Origin: Spirosoma validum
GTDB taxonomy: Bacteria; Bacteroidota; Bacteroidia; Cytophagales; Spirosomataceae
Length of the DNA: 64,000 nt
Direction: 5' to 3'
Assembly (NCBI RefSeq): GCF_014699035.1
Contig: NZ_JACXAA010000001.1
Coordinates: forward strand, 248,001-312,000
Numbering within the stretch: position 1 is the first letter of the stretch; every line of letters begins with the position of its first letter. Of this stretch, positions 60,035 through 64,000 are shown in pieces. The notes beneath the pieces were generated by a model, which worked only from the letters and a program-made list of their open reading frames with translations, made no database searches and was not told the DNA's origin. The translations under genes were made by a program, and so were the position numbers.

Positions 60035-60676
60035 ATGGATCAGATTGTTGAATTTTTCAGGTACATTCTTAACTCCGAAGAAATTATTCGGACGGGTGGT
60101 CTGGTGATTATTACGCTCATTGTCTTCGTTGAAAACGGCTTTTTCTTCGGCTTTTTTCTCCCAGGCGATTACCTGCTGTTTCTATCGGGCGTATTTGCCG
60201 GAACCAAGCTACTGAACGTACCACTCTGGCTATTATTAACCTGTATTTTCGGGGCAGCTGTGGTTGGCTCGCTGATCGGTTATTTAACTGGCTATTACTT
60301 TGGCGGCAAAATCAAGAATCGACCTGACTCCCTGTTTTTCAAGCAGAAATACATCGACAATACGCGGGATGCTTTTGTTAAATATGGCAATAGCGCATTA
60401 ATTATTTCCCGGTTCTTACCCGTTGTCCGCACGTTTGCTCCCCTACTGGCGGGCCTGATTCATATGCCCTTCCAGTTTTTCATGATTTACAACGTAGTAG
60501 GTGGCGCTATCTGGGTAATAACGCTGGTCGGTGGTGGCTTTTTCTTTGGCGCTCAGTTTCCAGGCATTGTCGACTACGTCCAGTACATTATACTGTTCTT
60601 CTTGGCGATCACTACGTTCACCGTTATCAAGGGATATCTGAACGCCCGCAAAGAAAAGAAAGCTGAAAACGTTTAA
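60035..60676 (+). CDS. DedA-family (SNARE-associated) membrane protein
   Basis: Predicted 213-residue integral membrane protein. The ATG at 60035 (MDQIVEFFRYIL) is chosen since the frame upstream lies in the palindrome. It has the DedA outline: GLVIITLIVFVENGFFFGFFLPGDYLLFLSGVFAG (with the conserved FFFGFFLPG and GDYLL), the amphipathic YLTGYYFGGKI and the family signature RFLPVVRTFAPLLAGLIHMPFQFFMIYNVVGGAIWV. About five or six membrane segments. DedA proteins work in membrane lipid transport or proton-coupled homeostasis; here no further clue. It converges on a RelE-type toxin gene with a 4-base gap. Confidence 0.92.
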   Translation: MDQIVEFFRYILNSEEIIRTGGLVIITLIVFVENGFFFGFFLPGDYLLFLSGVFAGTKLLNVPLWLLLTCIFGAAVVGSLIGYLTGYYFGGKIKNRPDSLFFKQKYIDNTRDAFVKYGNSALIISRFLPVVRTFAPLLAGLIHMPFQFFMIYNVVGGAIWVITLVGGGFFFGAQFPGIVDYVQYIILFFLAITTFTVIKGYLNARKEKKAENV

Positions 60677-60680
60677 ATTT

Positions 60681-60932
60681 TCAGCGATAGATTTCCCGAC
60701 GATGGCCAATGTCAATAATTAGTACTAATAGCTTATCATCTTCTATTTCATAAACAATACGGTAATCGCCTACGCGAATACGGTAACCCAGTCGTCCTTT
60801 CAACTTTTTGCAACCTGTCGGACGTGGATTTTCAGCTAAGTCCTGAATGGCTTCCCTTATTCGTTCGTATAATCCATCAGGCAATTTTTCAAGCGCTTTT
60901 GCCGCTCGATTACTGATCTGAACCTGATACAC
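60681..60932 (-). CDS. RelE/ParE-family toxin
   Basis: Predicted 83-residue RelE-superfamily toxin. Key features are the opening YQVQISNRAAKALEKLPDGLYERIREAIQDLAENPRPTGCKKLKGRLGYRIRVGDYRIVYEI, with the family basic strand GYRIRVGDYRIVYE, and the C-terminal IIDIGHRREIYR that contributes the catalytic or RNA-contacting basic residues. Length is normal. It would cut mRNA at the ribosome or act on DNA gyrase in the ParE subclass, and these are not separable here. It overlaps the antitoxin gene by 23 bases, and ends 4 bases from the stop of the DedA gene on the other strand. Confidence 0.9.
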   Translation of the reverse strand: MYQVQISNRAAKALEKLPDGLYERIREAIQDLAENPRPTGCKKLKGRLGYRIRVGDYRIVYEIEDDKLLVLIIDIGHRREIYR

Positions 60933-61131
60933 GTCGTTTAGTACGTTTAGCCTCTACTTCTTTTAAAACGTCGTTCAATGGCCGAAACGTCAGTTTTTCT
61001 TCTTTTGCTTTATCATAAAGATGGGCGGTATGATTCTCATCCAATTCCTCCAATAATTTATTAAAATCGTTTATCGGCAGAATGACGCCCGTACGATTGC
61101 CTTTCTCGTCGGTGATGAATTGCGGTTTCAT
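60910..61131 (-). CDS. Antitoxin partner of the RelE-type toxin
   Basis: Predicted 73-residue protein from the ATG at 61131 (MKPQFITDEKGNRTGVILPI); 13 upstream residues from another start are rejected. The N-terminal part is Phd/YefM-like (MKPQFITDEKGNRTGVILP, then NDFNKLLEELDENHTAHLYDKAKEE) and the C-terminal part is charged and Lys/Arg-rich, suited to wrapping the toxin. It lies directly upstream of and overlaps the toxin gene by 23 bases, the standard antitoxin-first order. It would also bind its own promoter; no clear palindrome was seen in the 55 bases upstream. Confidence 0.8.
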   Translation of the reverse strand: MKPQFITDEKGNRTGVILPINDFNKLLEELDENHTAHLYDKAKEEKLTFRPLNDVLKEVEAKRTKRRVSGSDQ

Positions 61132-61186
61132 GATTTTTTTCTGTGAAGTTCTGATGCCAATTATACCCAAATATAAATGAACTAAT

Positions 61187-62545
61187 TCAGGTCTTCTCTA
61201 CCCAGACCGTTTTCACGTTTACAAACTCTTTAATACCTACTTCCGATAATTCCCGGCCAAAACCGGAGGTCTTAATTCCCCCGAACGGCACGCGAGCGTC
61301 GGAGCGCATTAATCCATTTATAAATACAGAACCAGCCTGAATTTGTCGTGCTAGCCGGTCGGCTTTTGCTACGTCCTGCGTCCAAAGGGCGGAACCGAGA
61401 CCAAAATCTGACTGGTTTGCTAATCGAGTTGCATCGGTTTCGTCTTTAGCTTCGATAATAACCGCTAACGGACCAAACGTCTCTTCGTCAAAAGCAGCCA
61501 TTCCGGGTTTTACTTTATCCAGCAACATCGGTGCTACGTTGCAACCATCCCGCTGACCACCCGTTAGTAGTTTCGCCCCTTTTGCTACCGATTCGCGACA
61601 TTGGCGTTCAATGGCGTCGGCAAGGTCAAGGCGAGCCATCGGTCCCATTGTCGTAGCATCGTTCATTGGATCACCTTGCTTAATTTGATTTATTTGGTCT
61701 AGAACCCGTTCGGTAAACTGCTTTTTGACCGACTTCTCAACAATAAATCGTTTGGCGGCAATGCAACTCTGTCCGGCATTCTGCATGCGGGATTTTACGG
61801 CTACCTCGGCCGCTTTTTCAAGATCAGCATCGGCCAGTACAATCAGCGCATCGGAACCGCCCAACTCCAATACCGACTTTTTGATTTGACTCCCCGCAAT
61901 CGACGCTACGGACGCGCCCGCCCGCCCGCTTCCGGTGAGCGTAACAGCCTTGACGCGCTTATCGTTTAACAATCCTTCTACAGGCGGAACGCCGATCAGA
62001 AGCGATTGAAAAACACCCGTTGGCACCCCACACGATTGAAAAGCTTCCTCAATTGCCAGCGCACAGCCAAATACGTTAGGTGCGTGTTTAAGTAAACCGA
62101 CGTTCCCGGCAATCAGCCCTGGAATAGCGAATCGCATCACCTGCCAGAATGGGAAATTCCAGGGCATAATGGCGAGCACGGGTCCCAGGGGCTGATACGT
62201 AATAAAACTTTTCGCTGCCTCTGTTTCAATGATCTGATCGGCCAGAAACACTTCGGCATGATCGGCGTAGAACGTGCAGGTTGCGGCACACTTTTCGACC
62301 TCAGCAATGGCTTCTTTGAGGGTTTTACCCATCTCAGCGGTCATGAGTTCACCGTAACGTTGTTTGTTGGCAGTCAGGTATTCGCCGACTTTACGCAGGT
62401 AACCAGTACGTTCTGCCAATGACAAAGCCGACCAGTCGGCAAACGCCCGGTCGGCTTGTTTTAGTTTGCGTTCGATAACCGTTTGGCTGTCGGCTCGATA
62501 CGTTTTTATTTTTTTTTGAGTATACGGATTGACAGACGAAAACAT
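61187..62545 (-). CDS. NAD(P)-dependent aldehyde dehydrogenase, succinate-semialdehyde type
   Basis: Predicted 452-residue aldehyde dehydrogenase. The catalytic Cys lies in [18 protein letters not shown], the general-base Glu in [21 protein letters not shown], and cofactor-binding in [25 protein letters not shown] and [16 protein letters not shown]. The sequence [19 protein letters not shown] and [39 protein letters not shown] match the shorter bacterial class of succinate-semialdehyde dehydrogenases (about 450 residues, Sad/GabD-like). Substrate preference is not proven. It lies 60 bases downstream of the marR gene on the same strand, which may make it part of the MarR-controlled unit. Confidence 0.9.
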   Translation of the reverse strand: [452 protein letters not shown]

Positions 62546-62605
62546 GACGTATAGAATGTGTGCCTAAGCCAATCACACATGTAGTATCATACCGTCTATA
62601 CCCGC

Positions 62606-63091
62606 TTATTGTTCGTCTTTTTCCAGTTCGGTAACCAATCTGGCCATTGTCTCGATCACCTGTTCCATGCGTTCATGGCCAACAATGGCGTCAAATTTGC
62701 GACGGGCTTCCTGCATACATCCTTCAAGAGCGACAAATAATTCCTTACCTCGATCATTCAGGAAAATAATGCTGGAACGTGAATCATTCGGGTTCTTCTG
62801 CGTATAAATATAGCCCTCCTCTTCCAGCAGACCGACAATTTTACTCATCATCTGTTTGGTTACGCAGGCCCGTTTGGCCAGCTCATTATTGGTTATACCG
62901 TTCTCTTCGATATTCGAAAGGAACATCAGGTAACTCATCTTAAAATCGGTATAGCCAAGCGCATGTAAACGAGGTTCTATAAAATTACTCGTAAATCGTT
63001 TGAGCCGCCAGAATAAGCGACCAACAGACCGTTCCCGAATCAGTCTAAATTGGTTAAAATCAAAGGAAGTTTTATCTGTTTCCACGATCAT
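62606..63091 (-). CDS. MarR-family transcriptional regulator
   Basis: Predicted 161-residue winged-helix regulator. The wHTH region is visible as LMFLSNIEENGITNNELAKRACVTKQMMSKIVGLLEEEGYIYTQKNPNDSRSSIIFLNDRGKELF (residues ~57-120), with the wing motif NDSRSS, flanked by the amphipathic dimerisation helices at both ends. It starts at the ATG at 63091 and is divergent from a membrane-fusion efflux gene, with two 17-bp operator-like sites in between. It probably represses both itself and the efflux gene in the absence of a small ligand, as MarR proteins commonly do (inference). Confidence 0.92.
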   Translation of the reverse strand: MIVETDKTSFDFNQFRLIRERSVGRLFWRLKRFTSNFIEPRLHALGYTDFKMSYLMFLSNIEENGITNNELAKRACVTKQMMSKIVGLLEEEGYIYTQKNPNDSRSSIIFLNDRGKELFVALEGCMQEARRKFDAIVGHERMEQVIETMARLVTELEKDEQ

Positions 63092-63138
63092 GAATGTAAA
63101 TTAAATAACTCTGAAACAATTAGCTTCAAAATATTGTA

Positions 63139-63146
63139 CAAATATA
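63139..63146 (-). promoter_or_regulatory. -7 box of the marR promoter
   Basis: TATATTTG on the minus strand is a perfect TAnnTTTG box about 48 bases upstream of the marR ATG. A GTTG lies 23 bases further upstream, slightly beyond normal spacing. The box touches the first operator half site. Confidence 0.5.
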
Positions 63147-63183
63147 GTCAACCTACTTGACTTTATAGTCAACCTGGTTTACT
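63146..63183. promoter_or_regulatory. Tandem MarR operators
   Basis: Two related 17-bp palindromes: AGTCAA-CCTAC-TTGACT (63146-63162, perfect) and AGTCAA-CCTGG-TTTACT (63167-63183, one mismatch). Their centres are 21 bp apart, two turns of the helix, so two dimers could bind on one face. They lie between the marR and efflux promoters and overlap both. Confidence 0.75.
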
Positions 63184-63187
63184 TTTG
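63157..63187 (+). promoter_or_regulatory. Promoter of the efflux (HlyD-type) gene
   Basis: TTGAC (63157-63161) is followed after 18 bases by TACTTTTG (63180-63187), a perfect TAnnTTTG box, about 80 bases before the ATG at 63267. Both boxes lie inside the MarR operators, so repressor binding would block RNA polymerase. Confidence 0.6.
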
Positions 63188-63266
63188 TTGCGCATTAATT
63201 AAACAAGAGCAGTTGATCACAAAAATTGCTCATCACGAAAATAGACATTGATCGAATCTATATAAA

Positions 63267-64000
63267 ATGGCAACGCAAACAACCACTGCAGACTTAACAA
63301 CGACAGAAGAACCCAGTACGATACGTACGTATCTTCCACGCATCATTATTGGTTTAATCCTTATAATTGGCGGCTACTTTGGCTATCAGGCTTTTCGGCA
63401 TAGCCAGCAATATGAAACAACCGATAATGCTCAGATTGAGGGCAACTCAGCGCCGGTTCTGGCCCGGGTTGCGGGCTACGTAACATCGGTTAATGTTGAT
63501 GATTATGCCAACGTAAAACAGGGACAGTCGTTAATAACGATTGACCCGCAGGAATATGACGTAGCACTGGCGCAAGTCGAAGCCGACTACCAGCAATCGG
63601 TGGCCGACCTCGCCAACGCCCGCGCTGACCTGCAAAATGCACAGGCGACGGCTCGCAACGTAGTACAAAATGCCCGCGTTGCTCAGTCCAATGCCCAGGT
63701 GCAGGCGATCCGGCGTAACAAAGCCCAGCAGGATTTGCAGCGCGATCAGAATCTTTACAAGGAGCAGTCACTAACCAGAAAGCAACTGGAAGACTCGCAA
63801 AGTAATGTAGACGTACAGGCTGGTCAGTACAACGCGAATGTCGAGCAGATCAACCTCGCCAAAACTTCCGAGAGCGTAGCGCAGGCCGGTATTGCGAAAG
63901 CACAGGCCAACATCCAGAAAATTCAGGCGGTACTGAAAGTGAAACAGGCCGCTATCGACAACGCTAAACTGAAAGTAGGGTATGCCCATCTGGCAGCACC
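63267..64000 (+). CDS. HlyD/EmrA-family membrane-fusion efflux protein, C-terminus beyond the window
   Basis: Open frame of 244 codons from the ATG at 63267 to the window end. A cytoplasmic N-terminus is followed by one membrane helix (residues ~25-42, IIIGLILIIGGYFGYQAF), the lipoyl-type opening TTDNAQIEGNSAPVLARVAGYVTSVNVDDYANVKQGQ (typical EmrA/HlyD), PQEYDVALAQVEADYQQ, and a long Gln/Ala-rich coiled-coil hairpin up to the edge. These are membrane-fusion adaptors of tripartite efflux pumps; the partner transporter should be encoded to the right. Divergent from marR with shared operators, so it is probably drug- or metabolite-inducible. Confidence 0.9.
   Translation, partial: MATQTTTADLTTTEEPSTIRTYLPRIIIGLILIIGGYFGYQAFRHSQQYETTDNAQIEGNSAPVLARVAGYVTSVNVDDYANVKQGQSLITIDPQEYDVALAQVEADYQQSVADLANARADLQNAQATARNVVQNARVAQSNAQVQAIRRNKAQQDLQRDQNLYKEQSLTRKQLEDSQSNVDVQAGQYNANVEQINLAKTSESVAQAGIAKAQANIQKIQAVLKVKQAAIDNAKLKVGYAHLAA

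Noticed and set aside
1-64000. tRNA, rRNA, CRISPR arrays, insertion sequences, riboswitches
   Set aside because: No cloverleaf with CCA-like acceptor, no repeat-spacer periodicity, no transposase frame and no recognisable riboswitch leader was seen; the palindromes found are not flanked by target-site duplications that I can identify.

Overview
The window reads as chromosomal DNA of a Bacteroidota bacterium, most likely a Cytophagales member close to Spirosoma. Three SusC/SusD outer-membrane pairs, two proteins ending in type IX secretion (T9SS) sorting domains, many SPII lipoproteins and Bacteroidota-type promoters (TTTG/ATTG, 19-20 bases, then TAnnTTTG) point that way. Few genes have Shine-Dalgarno sites. 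The genus assignment is inference. I see no rRNA, tRNA, CRISPR array or insertion sequence.

Bases 1-20800 are a nutrient-uptake block, all on the minus strand. Operon 1 (9023 down to 801) is SusC, SusD, two lipoproteins and a secreted M43 zinc metalloprotease. Operon 2 (14268 down to 9271) is SusC and SusD. Operon 3 (20437 down to 14870) is SusC, a SusD-like_2 protein and a small lipoprotein. Each operon has a recognisable promoter and ends in a strong hairpin terminator, so they are separate transcription units. The protease suggests operon 1 handles peptides; the other substrates cannot be read from the sequence.

Bases 20800-41200 are mixed. They hold a patatin, a metallo-beta-lactamase-fold hydrolase, a one-protein 7TM-LytTR regulator, and a cytochrome b / molybdopterin oxidoreductase / DUF1223 operon. 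They also hold an alpha/beta hydrolase, a GH78 rhamnosidase, an OMPLA-type phospholipase, a xylulokinase/xylose isomerase locus, an enoyl-CoA hydratase, a T9SS cargo protein, a radical SAM protein and accD.

Bases 41200-64000 are mostly housekeeping: a CtpA-type protease, Ohr, the TPR / DUF4292 / EnvC-like cell-envelope trio, panB, an RluA-type synthase, a PLP aminotransferase, folK, an ABC-F ATPase and a DedA protein. Accessory pieces are a His-rich membrane protein with a TonB-dependent receptor, two small toxin-antitoxin modules (one antitoxin only 52 residues), and a divergent MarR / HlyD-type efflux locus with a tandem operator.

The most notable non-gene signals are a set of intergenic palindromes (one family with the core GGGCATRGGGTTCGGGG, another of nested hairpins), a heptamer ACGTAGC/GCTACGT that recurs far more often than base composition suggests, and the two-site operator between marR and the efflux gene.
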